Numbered from the stretch's first letter, positions 35,001 to 48,414 are shown. The stretch is DNA of 64,000 nucleotides from Gossypium raimondii (GCF_025698545.1 NC_068566.1:46231192-46295191), one strand, 5' to 3'. Numbers and translations are program-made. The notes: generated by a model not told the origin, from the letters alone.

Positions 35001-35871
35001 AACGTGAAAATTAGAGAGAAAACAAGCAGACCAAAGGACAGACTCCCCACACTTGGAATCATTCATAGCCAATAATGGCGAAACACATCCCAAGAAGCAG
35101 AGGAACGAACAACCCGAGATCAGAGGCACATGGGATCCTCCTTTAGACCCCACAGCAAGTAAACCAACACTAACAAGCCAAGATCAGTCATCGTAGTCGA
35201 TCAACTTTCAACTAAGTTGAGCTTATTTGTTTTTATATAAAATAATATAGATACCATTTTTAATGCGAAACTCATTCAACCTATTGTGTCTCGCACGCTA
35301 AGCGGAAATATTCATAGTTTTTGTAGGGATTTTTGTCATGTTTGGGGTCATTGATTGTTGTTTTTTATTTGGTTTTTCTTACTTTGCTAGAGTCTTTCAG
35401 CTTTCGTGAATGTACTACTCAATGTGTATCATTTGTATGAATCACCTTCATGGATATATGACCCGTTTTTTTCTCAAAACAAGAAAACAATTGGGCTCTG
35501 AATGCAAAGAAAGTCGAAATTAAATTATAATTTTTGCATAGTAAAAATGTAATTTCTCCATTTTAATAGTTTATATCTTTAAATTTTTTAAATGATTAAA
35601 TCAAAATTTTATCATTTTTAAGGGGGTCAAAGTGAAATTTTACCTTTATTAATTTAAAATTTTAAAAATTTTAAAGAGCTTAAATAGAAAATTTTTCATT
35701 TTAGGGGCCCCTGCCAGCCCGTTGTTATGCCCGGACCAAAATATATAAATTTAATACAAGTAACAGATTAAACTAAAAATATAAGTACTAAATTAGAAAA
35801 AAATGAGAAACTTAAGCGTCAAATCAGAGATTAAGCCAAGTGAAAAAAAATTAAAGGAATAATAATTGGAA

Positions 35872-38800
35872 GGGTAAACTACTAAAATAGTCATTTTTTT
35901 TTGGCTCAGGTTACATTTTAGTCACTTATGTTTGAAATGTTACGTTTTAATCACTTATGTTATCACGTTGTAACATTTTAGTCACTGAGCCGTTAGTTTC
36001 TGTTAACGATGTAACAGTAAACTGATGTGGTGTAACATCGCTTACCCGTATTCGACACCGAAATAGGGTACGAGGCATTACCGGAGTTTACTAATTAATT
36101 TGCAGACATTGCATTTTTATCTAGCATTCATATTTATAACCCATCAAAATCAAAACATTAATGAGCTAATGTTAACCAATTTAACTTGTACATGCCATTA
36201 TAACCAGAATCAAATCATCCAAAATTACAGATAGAACCAATGGATAATGTGATATATCTCCAACAAGCTTCCAATCCAATCGAGTTTCCGATAATTATTT
36301 CAAAACATCTAATAATTATACATATTACCAATAATAATTCAATTCCAATAATAAAACACACACATATATATAATATTCATTACCAAATAGCATTCACTTC
36401 AATTAAAATTATACAAAATATAGTTCATATGAATTTAACCGCTAAATTGCGTAAATACCAAAATCTAGTTATATTTTGAAAAATTTCTATTTTTCTCAAT
36501 TTCCACCCAATCATGATCTAAATTAATATTTCATTCAATGTACTAATTTAAATAATAAAAATTCATTTCATATAATTTGGTCACTTTTTGACATTTTTTA
36601 CAAATTTACCCTTAAAGTTTCACACTTGTTCAATTTAGTCCCTGAACCTAAAACATGTAAATTGGTCATTTTTAATGAAAACTCATGCTAGTTGAATAAT
36701 CATATATTTTCCTCCTCCTCCTCTCCATTCCACATCCTTAATGTATATAACATGCTTATAGGTAACATTATCTATAATTTCACCATTTACTTATATATTC
36801 ATTCAAAGCTGTCTACTTGAGTCGTAGTCACTAAATTATTTATATCTTGAGCTGCAGAACTCAAAATTAAGATCCGCTAATTTTATCTGAAACTAGACTC
36901 ACATATCTTCTTACTATAAAATTTTCAGAATTTTTGGTTTGGCGAATAAGTACAGTTTATTCTTTAAAGTCATACCTGTTCTGCTATCTGACAGTTCTGA
37001 CCCATTTTTACTAAAAATTAATTATCTCCTCGTACAGAATTAGAATGATGTTACCGTTTATTTATATTGAAAATAGACTTATTAAGTATTTAAACATATA
37101 AATTTAAGCCTCTAATTATTTTTATCCAATTTTGATGATTTTCCAAAGTCAATACAGGGGAACCCGAAATCATTCTGACCTTGTCTCACAAAATCTATTA
37201 TATCTTATAATATAAAATTCTATTTCTTACACCATTTCTTTTATAAGAAACTAGACTTAATAAGCTTTAATTTCATATTTTTTCACCTCTAATTCAATTT
37301 ATAGGATTTTTAGTAGATTTTCAAAGTCAGACTACTGCTGCTGTCTCAAAACTATTTTAGTGTAAAATGTTGATAACTAAATTTATAACACTTTCCTTTC
37401 CTTTCTCTTCAATATTTTCCATCACTTTCTCTTATTTCCTTTAAAAACATAACAAGAATATAGAACCTTATATAATGAAACTCTTCCTTAACATTAATTT
37501 TCTACTTTTTCAATAATATCAAACTCAAAAGTATATAAAAATCTTGATGTTCTTACCTTATGCCATTGATTTCAATATTTAACTTGATTTTTCTCCTCCT
37601 CCAGCTTCTATTTCTTGAATCTAACTTGATATTCTAGCTCCTCATAGTCTCCTTGTTATCTTTCTTTCTTGATGGATATGAAAATTCTTTTGATTTCTAA
37701 GTGAAAATGGTGAATTTTTGGTAAAGGACCAAATTGTAAAGAAAAGAAAGTTTCTCTCTTCTTTTCTCTTCATACGTTAGTTGCATGGGGAAGAAGATGA
37801 TTCTTCATCTTTTCTTCCATATATATATACTAAATAAATTAATAATAAAATAATAAAATATCATTTAAAAATCTAATTAAAATATTAATAAACTAATATT
37901 TATTTATTTATTTAATCTAAAATATCTCCAACATCATCATTATTTTCTAGATTTCTCTTTCTTCTAATTGACCATTTTGCCGTTTAGATCTTTTAAAATT
38001 CTATCCTTGAGTCATCACTTAATTTGGTAAAATTATAATTTAGTCTCTCATAATTCTTCATCTATTCAATTTGGTCTCAATTCATCCATTTTCCTTAGTT
38101 TCTAGATTATTCTACCCTTAAAATATTTACACTATTGGTCCTTAAACTTTTCATATTTACACTTTAACCCCTAAACTTTTGAGTATTTACTCTTGGGTAA
38201 CAAATCTTCTCACTTTTGCAATTTAATCCTTTCTTGAATTAATATGTCATAATATACTTCCCAATGTTGACATAAATCAATTGCCCTTTTATCACATTAT
38301 TTCCTTATTTTTCCATATCGGGATATTATCTTACTTTCTCATTGTAGAAATTTTTGGGATATTACAATTTCATAGCTAGTTAACCCTTCTAGCTTCTAGA
38401 ATTCAAATTCTATATTTTATACGAATAGGTTCTTTCCTTAATAAATCACTAAATCGATAAAATTTTCATATCAGTATTTTCATGCAACCTTCCTATCATA
38501 ATGCAACCCATGTCATAATTTTAAAATAATTTTTTTCTCATCGAATTTGTGGTTCTGAAACCACTGTTCCAACTAGACCTGAAATCGGGCTATTACATGT
38601 GGCATGTTAAATCATCATTTCAAACAAAAATTGTAGGTTAATTTATACAATCGGTTCCCATATTTTTTCGTTTGGAGCAATTTAATTTTTTTTCTTTTAT
38701 GTTTTTTAACTTTCTTTCTTTTCCAGTCTCTTATGCTTCTCCCTTTGTTTTCCTCCCTTCTCCATTTCTTCCAACGAAGTTTTTCTATGTTTTATTTTTT

Positions 38801-39200
38801 TGAACAAGTTAAATTTTTCGAGTGAGGCGAGCTTGTGGACTAGTTACAAATGGAAAGCATAGAAAAACTATGTTAAAAGAAATGAAGAAGGGAGGAAAAT
38901 AGAGGGAGAAGCATAAGAGAATGGAAAAAAAAAATTAGAAGATCATAAAAGAAAAATTTTAAATTGTTAAAAATGAAAAAATACAAGGACCAATTGTAGA
39001 ATTTAACCTAAAATTTTCGTCTGAAATGATGATTTAACGTGCTATATCAACTTACCGTTACACCATTGTCGATAATTAACGACTTAGTGACTAAAATGTT
39101 ATAACACGATAACGTAAGTGACTAAAACGTAACATTTCAAACATAAATGACTAAAATGTAACCTAAGGCAAATAAAAGTGACTATTTTAATAGTTTAACC
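35872..39200. mobile_element. Foldback MULE-like element with 9-bp target duplication, split by a solo LTR
   Basis: The left end GGGTAAACTACTAAAATAGTCA and the right end (reverse strand GGTTAAACTATTAAAATAGTCAC, here given in two parts: GGTTAAACTATT and AAAATAGTCAC) form a long inverted repeat of well over 150 bases. The flanks carry an exact 9-bp duplication, TAATTGGAA, at 35863-35871 and 39201-39209, the mark of Mutator-like elements. Without the inserted LTR it is about 757 bp. Most of the right two thirds is palindromic, for example the pyrimidine-rich 38690-38770 against the purine-rich 38860-38940. No coding region. Confidence 0.85.
36031..38597. repeat. Large solo LTR (2567 bp), probably gypsy type
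   Basis: Begins TGTAACATCGCTTACCCG and ends GGGCTATTACA, with exact 5-bp TGTGG duplications (36026-36030 and 38598-38602). There is no second copy, internal domain, primer site or polyprotein, so this is a single LTR left after recombination. The gypsy label rests on its size and on a remembered likeness to cotton repeats that open TGTAACACCCCTTACCCG. It entered the MULE-like element after that element was in place. Age cannot be read from one LTR. Confidence 0.8.
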
Positions 39201-39363
39201 TAATTGGAAAGAACAGCTAATACTCAGAAAGTTAGAAAACAATAATAAAAGGGACAAATAAATAAATAAAAACGGGGGGATCGTCTATCGAATATCGATT
39301 TAATTGATTGATTCAAAACAACAGAATCGAATGGAATTAATGTAAGAGTCAGTGGATTCAACA

Positions 39364-42300
39364 ATGAAAGGCGTCTACTCGGCGCCCGGAGATTATATCC
39401 ACTTCAAGTCCCAAGTCCCTCTTCACAAGATCCCTGTAATTTTTTTTTATTTCGTTTTTTGTAATTTTTATAAAATTTTGATCATGGGTTTAATGGTTTA
39501 CGCTTACTGTGGTACTGGGTATGTTTTTGTTTTAGCTATGGTCTATTGTGTGGTTGTCATGTTGGTGATAATTTCGATTGCGGAATTGCCAAGTGTTGTT
39601 CGAGCTTGTCCTATAATTTGTTTAATTCTATGTTTTACTTTTATAAATTTATAATTCAAGCTGTTGTATTAATTTTGTTTCATCTGTGAATGTGCTTTTC
39701 TTTATTAAGCCATTGATCCATATGAACTTTGATTTCCCCATTGAGAAATTTTTTTTTAAGGGATTTCAATTTAATATCTGAAGGGTTGGTTTTGGATTAT
39801 GTAAATTATTGAATTTTTATCTGCCCAGGTTTACTAGTTGACATTGTTATTTCACTGGGGAAGAATGTATTTTGATTCTATGAGAAGTTATTAACCAGTT
39901 TGTAGTTGTCTGGTTTTCCTTAATGCTGCTGAAGTTTTGTTATTATTTTTAAACTTCTATGCTTATGATTTTGGATTCCTTATCTTCTCTATGGTGTAAC
40001 TTGGCAGCTGTTTTTAAGTATATGGTTGGTCATATAAGGTACATTTTGATTTCTGATAAGTATTATGCTTTTTTTTTCAAGTCTAGGATAGTTGACCAGT
40101 CCTTCTTGGTTTTTATATTGCTTAGCATGTGTCTCGAAAGGAGACACACAGCACGTCTCTGCTATTACTTCTTATACTTATTTTTGAAGTTTCATATTGT
40201 TTTCACAGATTGGCACAAAGCAGTGGCGATATTATGATTTTGGTCCCAAAGTAGTTCCTCCACTTATATGTCTTCCTGGAACTGCTGGGACAGCAGATGT
40301 CTACTACAAACAGATCATGTCCTTGTCCATGAAGGTTGTAAGATATTTATTATAATCTCTTTGATAATATCTTGGTACTTTTTTTCCCCTTGTTTTAGTT
40401 CTTGGAAGAATTCCTTTGGGAGCTGAGATAGGCTGTTTTATCTCTCTAAACCCACAAGAACAATAGAAGGAAACCTTCATGGGCTATCAGTTCTTTTTTA
40501 TGGCTGCTATACTTGTCTCCTTATTGCTGTTAGTATTAAGATATACTGGATGTTTTGTAGTTCTGTAACTTCTGTTTTGTGTTGGAGAGTTGGTTCCTAA
40601 TTCCTTATAACCACTGCCAGCCTGAAAGGCTCCCATTTCATTTGTTGGTTGGTGGAAACATTTTACTTGTTTCTTGTAGATGGATTTTCAAATAACTATA
40701 TGGTCTCTTACCAAACATTATGTTTATGACGGTGATGTATTTTTACTTGTTTCGTCTAATAGTTTAAATTTCACAAATGTTCAGGGTTATCGGGTAATTT
40801 CTGTTGATATTCCATGTGTTTGGAATCATCAAGAGTGGATTCAAAGTTTCGAAAAGTTCTTGGATGCCATTGATGTTCACCATGTAAGAACTTATTTAAT
40901 TTTATGGCATATCCTTCATTCCTTCCCTGCCTACAGCATCTGTTTTTCCCTTTTCTGCGGATATTTGATATTTATTATTCGTTTTATATCTTTCGGAATG
41001 AAGAATAGGCTGCCTACATAAAGTGACACAATATTTTACTCAATGACTTTCATAGTAAGTTCGTTTCATGGTTCTAAAATCGCAATCTTATCCCAATTTG
41101 CTGGTTTATGGCAGCAGCTGTTAATTTGAAGTCTAGCATTTGCGTAGTAAACTGAGTAACATATCTTTTACAGATACATTTATATGGCACATCTCTTGGA
41201 GGCCTCCTAGCTCAACTTTTTGCCCAACATCGTCCTAGACGGGTTAAATCCTTAATTCTATCAAATGCATTTTTGGAGACAAGCAGTTTTTCAGCGGCAA
41301 TGCGTTGGGCACCTATGTATGTCTCTACTTTCTTCTTATCAACTCTAGGCTGGATTATATTATAGTTGTTTTATTTGTTGGATTGTGCATGCAGTGATCA
41401 TTTCATAAGGTTTGCCTCGTAGCGTGCTTTAAATTTATTGGCATTTTGAAAACAAATAACTATTCATGTGCAGTTTAGTGTGGCATCAAGTAAAGGACAA
41501 TTTTCCTTGCAATGAGTCAATTCCTGTAAATTGACCACCTGCTTTTACGCGTGCATTTATTGGGTGAATGAAAAAGTGTATTCACTCTGCTTTTACATAT
41601 TTTTTTTTCTATATGAGCTAGTATTGCCTGTGATATAGGTTTACCTATTGCTATACGTAGGTGTATATTAACTATTAAGTTTAATCAATAATTTTTAGTT
41701 TCTGCTCAGTTTTTTCTCCTTTCATGATCTTTATTACTTGTTTCTTGTAAAAATGAGTGTTCCTAAAATATTACCTTGTCACATGCAGTGTTGGTTGGGC
41801 CCCATCTTTTTTGTTGAAACGATACATCTTAACAGGAATACACAATGGACCTCAAGAACCTTTCATCGCTGATTCTGTAGATTTCGTTGTTTCACAGGTA
41901 AATTTCTAGGAACATAGACCAGTTTTCTTTTTTGGTTTATTGTGACCGTCATTTTGTGTGAGGCACGTGTTGCTTTCATATAGTTTTCACATGAGATCTT
42001 GAAGCAATCTTGCGTCAAGTTTATAAATGTACAATGCATTTTTAGTCTTCCGCTTGGTAGTTTATAAATGTACAATGCATTTCACATCCTCTTCTGCTGT
42101 TAGAATTGGTCGTCCTAGCAAGAAAAAGTTCTTGTTTCCGTAAGCTAGATGTAATACTAGCACAGTTTTGCTAGATTTTTAACTTTGTTCTATCAATTTA
42201 GAAATGTAATCAGGTAAGGTGGATCTCACTCCGTGTATCATCTTTATGTTCAGTGAAATTCTGAACGCTTTTACTTTACTATAGGCTATTGCCTTTTCAG

Positions 42301-43375
42301 TTATAAGTCTGCATTATGTATCATGCTCTTGCTATCTGAGGCCATATATGACAACCATTTCAGATCGAAACTCTCTCGAGAGATGACTTAGCATCCAGGT
42401 TGGCTTTCACAGTTGATAATGCTTCAGTTGGACCTCTTCTACTTTCAGATTCATTCATTACCATAATGGATGTAAGTTGTCTGAAACTCACTTTTCATGG
42501 GTTTGTACACAAACATATTTCAAGTATTCATGCTTTTATAGGAAACAAGGGTTATTTCCTACGTACATCATTAGCCTTTTTTCCTTTAAAAGTGAATGAA
42601 ATATATATTGTAATTCCTTTTAAGTGTGATTTTATAATAAATTTTTGTTGAGTTCTTCATTGTTACTTGGATGCTTAAAATAAGCTTTAGCTGATGGCTC
42701 TATTATTAACATTGACTATGTGGTCTTGTAGACAAATGACTACTCTTCAATTCCTCAAGAACTCAAAGATCAGCTCGGTGAGAGGTATCCCGCTGCTAGG
42801 CGAGCTTATCTGAAAACAGGCGGGGATTTCCCATTTCTTTCCCGCCCTGATGAAGTTAACCTACATCTTCAGGTACATAACGTGTAATGCTTAAATACAT
42901 GACTTGTCTCATAATGTTTAGTACTGTCAGTATATTCAGAAGCCTGTTATTTCTACTGGTGTGTTAAACGTGGCAGCTGCACCTTAGACGAGTTGGAGTA
43001 GAAGCTAAGCCAGATTTGGTTCCAAAAGATGGCTCTGGTGGGAGCCCTGGCAAGGAGAATGATGAAAAGAAGGATCATGATGACCAACCAAACGGCAATG
43101 GGGGCAATCCCGAAAGTACTTCCAAAGAAAGCCAGTCACCTCCGGCTCCTGAAAGTTCAGAATATCACGGCCTATATGATCAGCGACTCAGTAGTGCAAA
43201 AGTCATTTCAATAGGTCGCGAAGATTCAACATTGATGAGGGATCAACACATTTTAGCCATCGGAGTCCTCCTTCAGTTGACTTGGGAGTTCTTTATCTTC
43301 TCATTGCTTCCCATTTATGTTTGTTCATTGTACATTACTCAAAATAATGTTTGGAAATTCAGAAAACTGGTGTAA
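39364..43375 (+). CDS. Maspardin/SPG21-like alpha/beta-hydrolase
   Basis: Eight exons: 39364-39435, 40209-40334, 40785-40883, 41174-41316, 41789-41897, 42364-42471, 42732-42872 and 42977-43375, all GT-AG, 398 codons plus stop. The start is the ATG at 39364 (MKGVYSAPGDYIHFKSQVP). The wording fits plant homologues of human maspardin, a cytosolic and endosomal protein that is lost in the Mast syndrome form of spastic paraplegia. The nucleophile elbow is YGTSLGG (Ser about 106) and an oxyanion-like LPGTAGTADVYYKQ lies near 52-65. The last exon adds a charged Asp/Lys/Asn-rich linker (about 282-330) and an unusual hydrophobic end (LAIGVLLQLTWEFFIFSLL) that could be a tail anchor or could mark a missed last splice. 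Its biochemical activity in plants is not known to me. It faces the IBA57-like gene tail to tail, 430 bases apart. Confidence 0.92.
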
Positions 43376-43805
43376 AATAGAACATAACTTATAAGTTTCT
43401 TTCTCGTTGTTGTTCACTGATTTTTCTCATTTTTTTTTAGCTATTTGAGTATTGTTAACTGAGTTGATAATTTTTAAGAGTTTATTGATCATGAAATCAC
43501 GTGTAATATAATTACTTAATCCGAGGTTATGGTGGTTGAAATTTATATTTAAACATTATTTTAATTCAATGAAAAATAGATTTGCATTTGCAAATGTTCT
43601 ACTTTCTTCTTGCCTTCATTTCTATTTCTTGAAGTTACAGCTAAACTGAAATTCAAACAAAATGGCATCAAGCTCTCTTCCAGAAGAATTTATAATCTAT
43701 GAAGCACGGACACATGGAGGAGTCCCTTGTTCCGGTGTCTTGTACCATGTGAACTGCCAAGCCAGGCCGAAAACCTGGTTAACTTATCAATGCATGTAAG
43801 GCAGT

Positions 43806-45564
43806 CTATGCGACTGCTGTATGTTGCTGATCTCGAAACCATTCTGAGGGCCACCATGATGCTCTAATTGCTTCAACCTTTATATCTTCCTGTCCCAGTA
43901 TTGTCAATGAATCAGACCCTTTGAAGGCTTCTTCTAGCCGCAAGACACCCATTCCACAAAAACCAAATGCAGTGGTCACACTCCCTGTTTTCTTACCGGA
44001 GGCAGTGTTAATCACCTCCGAACCAGCAGTAACTTTCCTTTCTACCTCTGAAATAACAGAAAGGTGTTAGCCGTGTTGTCACAAAGATAATTAACTTTGT
44101 CAAATCCTACCCAAGGGAGATTACCTTTTCCGTTATTATCAAGAAACTTTAAAGGAAGCAAACGTTTGCGAATAACCCCCCTGTGGTGTGTACGAGCTAT
44201 AAGCTCTTGCCCGACATAGCACCCTTTATCGAAGCTGATTGCATTTAGGCCTGCAAAATTGTATTCAAGTGGAATTGCCTCCCCTAAACAACATAATAAC
44301 AATGTCACAAACAGATGCAAACTATAAAATCGAAGTTGAAACATGCGAGAAATATTCGAGAAACTTAAGTATACCATTAGCAGAAAATCAAACAAGCACC
44401 TTTTGGAATTTCAGTTGAGCCTTCTGCAACTCCCTTTTCTAATCTCCACAAAAGGTATTTCTCTTCATCCGTTTCTTTATCGGACTCAACTAAAGGTGCT
44501 GCAACAGAGAAAATAATACATATAAGCGACAAATAGGTAGCATGCATGAGCGGTGTGACTCTTACGAAACAACATATCTTAAAACTGATTGTCATCTCAA
44601 AGCCAATGATGAAAGTTCGGTGAACTCACGCGTGGTACCAGATGGGAAAATTCCCCTAAAACCGAGACAATCCAATCTAGGATCCTTAAACCATTGCCAT
44701 CCAACATCATTTCCATTTGAAGCTGAACTGCCAGAACGATCGTCGCCACCCCTCCAACCAACTGAAGCTGCCACTGGTTCTTCAACGGATGGGGTCTTTT
44801 CAGACAGACCCCGACCATACCTCTGCCAGCAATAGAAGTCTTCTGCCACATTCTCAATATCAACTTTAGACCTCAACCGGTATCTGCAACATTAAGTAAA
44901 TGCAACAAGCAATAACAGCAATTTTAGAGTTCCTATTACTATAAAAGACAAGCACACATCACACTAGTTGGTATAATGATCAATGCCTTAAAAGATACAA
45001 GAAAAGTTTAGATTTAATTCAACAAACAATATAGAATTCATGCTGATTGTGAGTTAAAAAAACAAGAACATACTAATTACTTATCTTCTTTAAACAACAA
45101 CAAAAAAAAAAAATTGTTCTTTGAAAATCTAAATTCAATCAAAATTATAAATAAATAAATAAACAATCTTTAAGAAAAACTAAAACTACCCACTTCTTAA
45201 GAGTAGCCAACAACTCATCCAAGACCGACCCATCAACATCGGCCAAAATCTCCACCAACCCATTCCTGTCCAGCTTCTCCTCCGGCCGGGATTGTCTATA
45301 CAAGAAGAAGTCATACAAAAACCTTCCTTGAGGAGTCAAAAGAGCTGCATACATAGGCGGAACTACGGGCGAGTTATCTTCATTTGGGGATTCACCGAAC
45401 CTCCGTACATCGTTGGATAAAAGACCCTGAAGGAATTTGATGGTGTCGGGTCCCGAGAATCGTATTACGGACCGGGACTTTAAGTGAGAGCAAAGAGGAC
45501 CGGCATTTTGAAGTTGGTGAAGGTGACGATGGTGGATGAGAAGACAAGGCATGAAACGGTTCAT
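43806..45564 (-). CDS. IBA57: IBA57-like mitochondrial folate-binding Fe-S assembly protein
   Basis: Five exons on the minus strand: 45564-45194, 44883-44630, 44498-44400, 44283-44125 and 44047-43806, all GT-AG, 374 codons plus stop. The protein belongs to the YgfZ/GcvT-like family (COG0354). Its hallmark KGCYVGQE sits in exon 4 with the Cys at about 263. The opening [18 protein letters not shown] is basic and poor in acid residues, as in a mitochondrial targeting peptide, and is followed by [20 protein letters not shown], the usual start of the folate-binding fold. In eukaryotes IBA57 works with ISCA1 and ISCA2 in late assembly of 4Fe-4S clusters. The Arabidopsis homologue I recall is At4g12130. 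Length and all key residues look normal. The exon 1 donor was chosen as GTGGGT at 45193 because only that keeps the frame. Confidence 0.9.
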
Positions 45565-45770
45565 TTTGAAGTCGTTTTGGGATGAAGATTTGGTTCGTAA
45601 TATTTGTTATAAGTTGGTATGTAGGTTCACACGTAGCCTTCGTTCAAGTTTTAGGATCGTGACATAAACACGTTTGGAGCAAGATTACTACGAAGTACAC
45701 ACACAACAGATGTTCGACGAATTTCCTGAATGAGATTTGGAAATGTTTGGATTTGGGGCATATATTAGGG

Positions 45771-46156
45771 TAAAGTACATAGATGATAAGTTTTTGGAAC
45801 CAAAAATAAAAAAATTACAATTTAGAAACTGTTGTTATATATTTTTATCATTTTATTCGTTCTTCCTTAATTTGTCATTAAATACATTCATTTTAGTTGG
45901 CCACTAAATTTTTTTTTTGTTTAGATTTAAGTTTATTTTTTCAAAAGAAGACTTGGGTTTTACAAGAATTTGATTTATTCCTTATAAAATTTTAGTTTTT
46001 TAAACTAAAATTAATTTTAAAAATTAAGTGACCAAAATGAGTGTATTTAATGGTAAATTAACAACGGATTGATTAAAATGATAAATTTATGTAATGACGA
46101 TAATTAAAATAATAAAATGTGTAACGACAATGCTTAAATTGCAAACTTTTAGGCCC
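45771..46156. repeat. Foldback MITE-like element
   Basis: The left arm (GTACATAGATGATAAGTTTT ... ATTTGTCATTAAATACATTC) reappears inverted in the right arm (GAGTGTATTTAATGGTAAAT ... GCAAACTTTTAGG). The arms are about 150 bases long and moderately diverged. The flanks gave no clear target duplication, so exact ends are uncertain by some ten bases. Confidence 0.5.
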
Positions 46157-46789
46157 TCCCAAAAAATTTAGAAAATTGCAATCTTATCTCCTATAAAATA
46201 TCAAATTATAAATTAATATAAGAGAAAATTATATTTTGGCCCCTAAAATTGAAAAATATTCTATTTAATCCTTTCAAAAATAATAAAATATATATTTGAC
46301 ATCTCAAAATTTGTAATCCAATTTTAACCCTTAAAAAATTGGATTCGCCCTTGCCAATTGTGTAATTTACCCATATATTATATTGTCACGTCAACTAAGT
46401 TTATTTATTCAAACGTACATTGCATTTTATTTCAATATCGTCAAAAAATATTTTTTTAAATAGGTTTTTTAATTTACTTTTAAAAATATGTTTAAAATGG
46501 AAGAGGAGTTTTTTTTTTAAACTCATAGCCAAATTTGTATTTGGATAATTTGTTGTTAATGAGATGATCTTATTTGAATATCGAGGTCAGTTTTTAGGAT
46601 TCTTTTTTGAATTCTTATACTTAGTTGATATAGATTCTAAACAGATATAGCATGACCTTAACATCTACAGGTGTTTGAACTACACAAATTCAAGATCGAT
46701 GCTTGACAAATCAAGCATAGACATCCTTATTATATTAGGAGTTGCACAAGTTGTGTAGCTTGGGTAAGTTCACCAAGTACGAGAGCTTA

Positions 46790-47358
46790 AGCAATTTAAG
46801 CAGCATGGCCTCTGCCTTAATCACGACGTCACAGATTTCTTCGTTCATCAAGTGGCCAACTTTGGCAGCTTCACCACACACTTTCATGTTCTTCTTTCGA
46901 TGCCATGAGATTGCATGAATTCTTGGAAAGTGAGGAAGATCTTTCAGTCGATATAGATATGGATTACCGTAAGCCTAAATTGAGTATGGTGCAAAATTAT
47001 CATCTTCTACAACCTCTGAGATATGCCCAAGGCAATTGGCCCGAAACATACAACAAATTGCGCTCCTCTTTTCTCTGTATCCATAGCAAATCCAATTACC
47101 ATGATACTGATAAAAGGCATGTCAGAATCGTAGACTTCCTTCCAATTGTATGTTCCAACTGTTAGGAAATTAGCTAAAGATGGGAGCTATGTTGAATGAA
47201 CTTTATTAAACTTTTATGGCAGCATCACACCTCCAATCAATGGGAGGATGTAAGCTCTAGCAAGACGCTCAATATTAAAAGGAGTTGGATGTTGTGGGAG
47301 CTGGTTGAAGTACCTCCTTAACCATGTAAAACCATTGGAGTTGAACTTATAGTCAGTA
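46790..47358 (-). pseudogene. Degraded plant-mobile-domain (MAIN-like) remnant, plus unidentified coding-like DNA
   Basis: On the minus strand 47358-47165 reads FTWLRRYFNQLPQHPTPFNI, then ERLARAYILPLIGGVMLP and a stop. This recalls the plant mobile domain (MAIN-like proteins, often carried by transposons), where LARAFIMRLIGGVLFPD is usual. The adjoining 47160-46790 has coding-like phrases (WKEVYDSDMPFISIMVIGFA and GEAAKVGHLMNEEICDVVIK) that I cannot assign. Stops run through it. Function unlikely. Confidence 0.35.
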
Positions 47359-48414
47359 CCCTTCTGAACACTTCAACTAGTATAGTTGCCAAATTATTAT
47401 CAAACTTTCCCGTTAATAGTAGCTCATTGACTAAAAAACTCATCAATAACACTACATCTTCCAGCGTTATTATAGAGAAAACGTATGGATCTCAAGTCTA
47501 TCGTTCAATCTAAACAAAAATAAATGCTAAAACGAAAGTAAAATCTCCTAACTTGACTAACGTGATGAAAATTACCACCTCTTAAGTACTAATATTGAGT
47601 CGAAAATTAACTACGATATCAAGACACTAAATATCTTTCCATTATGGTTGCATGGTAAGCGACATGTTGTTCCAATTTCAATAAGAAGCAACCATTATAC
47701 AACTTTAAGAATCAAATGTAGAAAATTTAAGGTGTACAAGATAGTATAGAAGATGTATAAAGGATTTTAGGATTTTGTATAGAAAAGAAACAATTGGGAT
47801 AAGATTTCAACACCCACGACTGGTGAGGTTGTTTTAAATTTATGAGATTTTCTTTTATTTTAAAAGACCAATTAAGGTTTGGGAGTTTCTTTAAGTTTTT
47901 AAAGAAATCTCGACAATCATGAGTGCTGAGTAACTTTAAATATTTTAAAAAAAATTCAATTCAAACTAAATCTTAATAGATCAGGTTAAGTTTTTTAAAA
48001 AATTATACAAAGATTTCGACTCTTTTAAGTGTCCACAACAAAAAATTAAAAAGAGATCTTACATTAAATAAACTTTGACATTTATAAATACCGAAATATT
48101 CTCCAAAACAATTTATTCTAGCATATTTAAATAAGAAATCCTTTCAACATTTGTGGTGATAAACATCAAATTTAGAAATATTATCCAATAATTAAGAACA
48201 TTTGACTTGGCAAAGCTTATTCAAGCAAGGTATTCAAAGCTAAATCGTTTAGTTTTTGGAGCTTAGTGAAATTCAGGCTTTATCCAATTCATGATCATTA
48301 AAATTCATTTTTTTTTTGTACTTAATATCAACACTGAAAACGACCACATATTATATACTCAACTTCAACCGCTATTTTTTAATCTTTTTCTATAGTTTAC
48401 TGGTAAATAACAAA

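Larger units (their letters stand above)
29864..35722 (-). mobile_element. hAT-like DNA transposon, decayed, split by a later insertion
   Basis: The left end CAATGGCGGAGCCAGG followed by a G run is the usual end of a widespread plant hAT-type element. The right end near 35700 keeps only a worn GGGGCCCCTGCCAGCCC. Between them the minus strand carries a transposase with TTF-zinc-finger, catalytic and dimerisation regions (see separate entries). A 2.75-kb element sits inside at 30879-33626. An 8-bp target duplication could not be read because the right end is damaged. Confidence 0.7.

Noticed and set aside
36240-36479. 79-codon open frame on the plus strand
   Set aside because: It lies in the solo LTR, is Ile/His/Asn-rich from AT-rich DNA and has no likeness to a gene.
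39352-39363. GTG as start of the maspardin gene
   Set aside because: Plant nuclear genes start at ATG. The in-frame ATG at 39364 matches the family N terminus.
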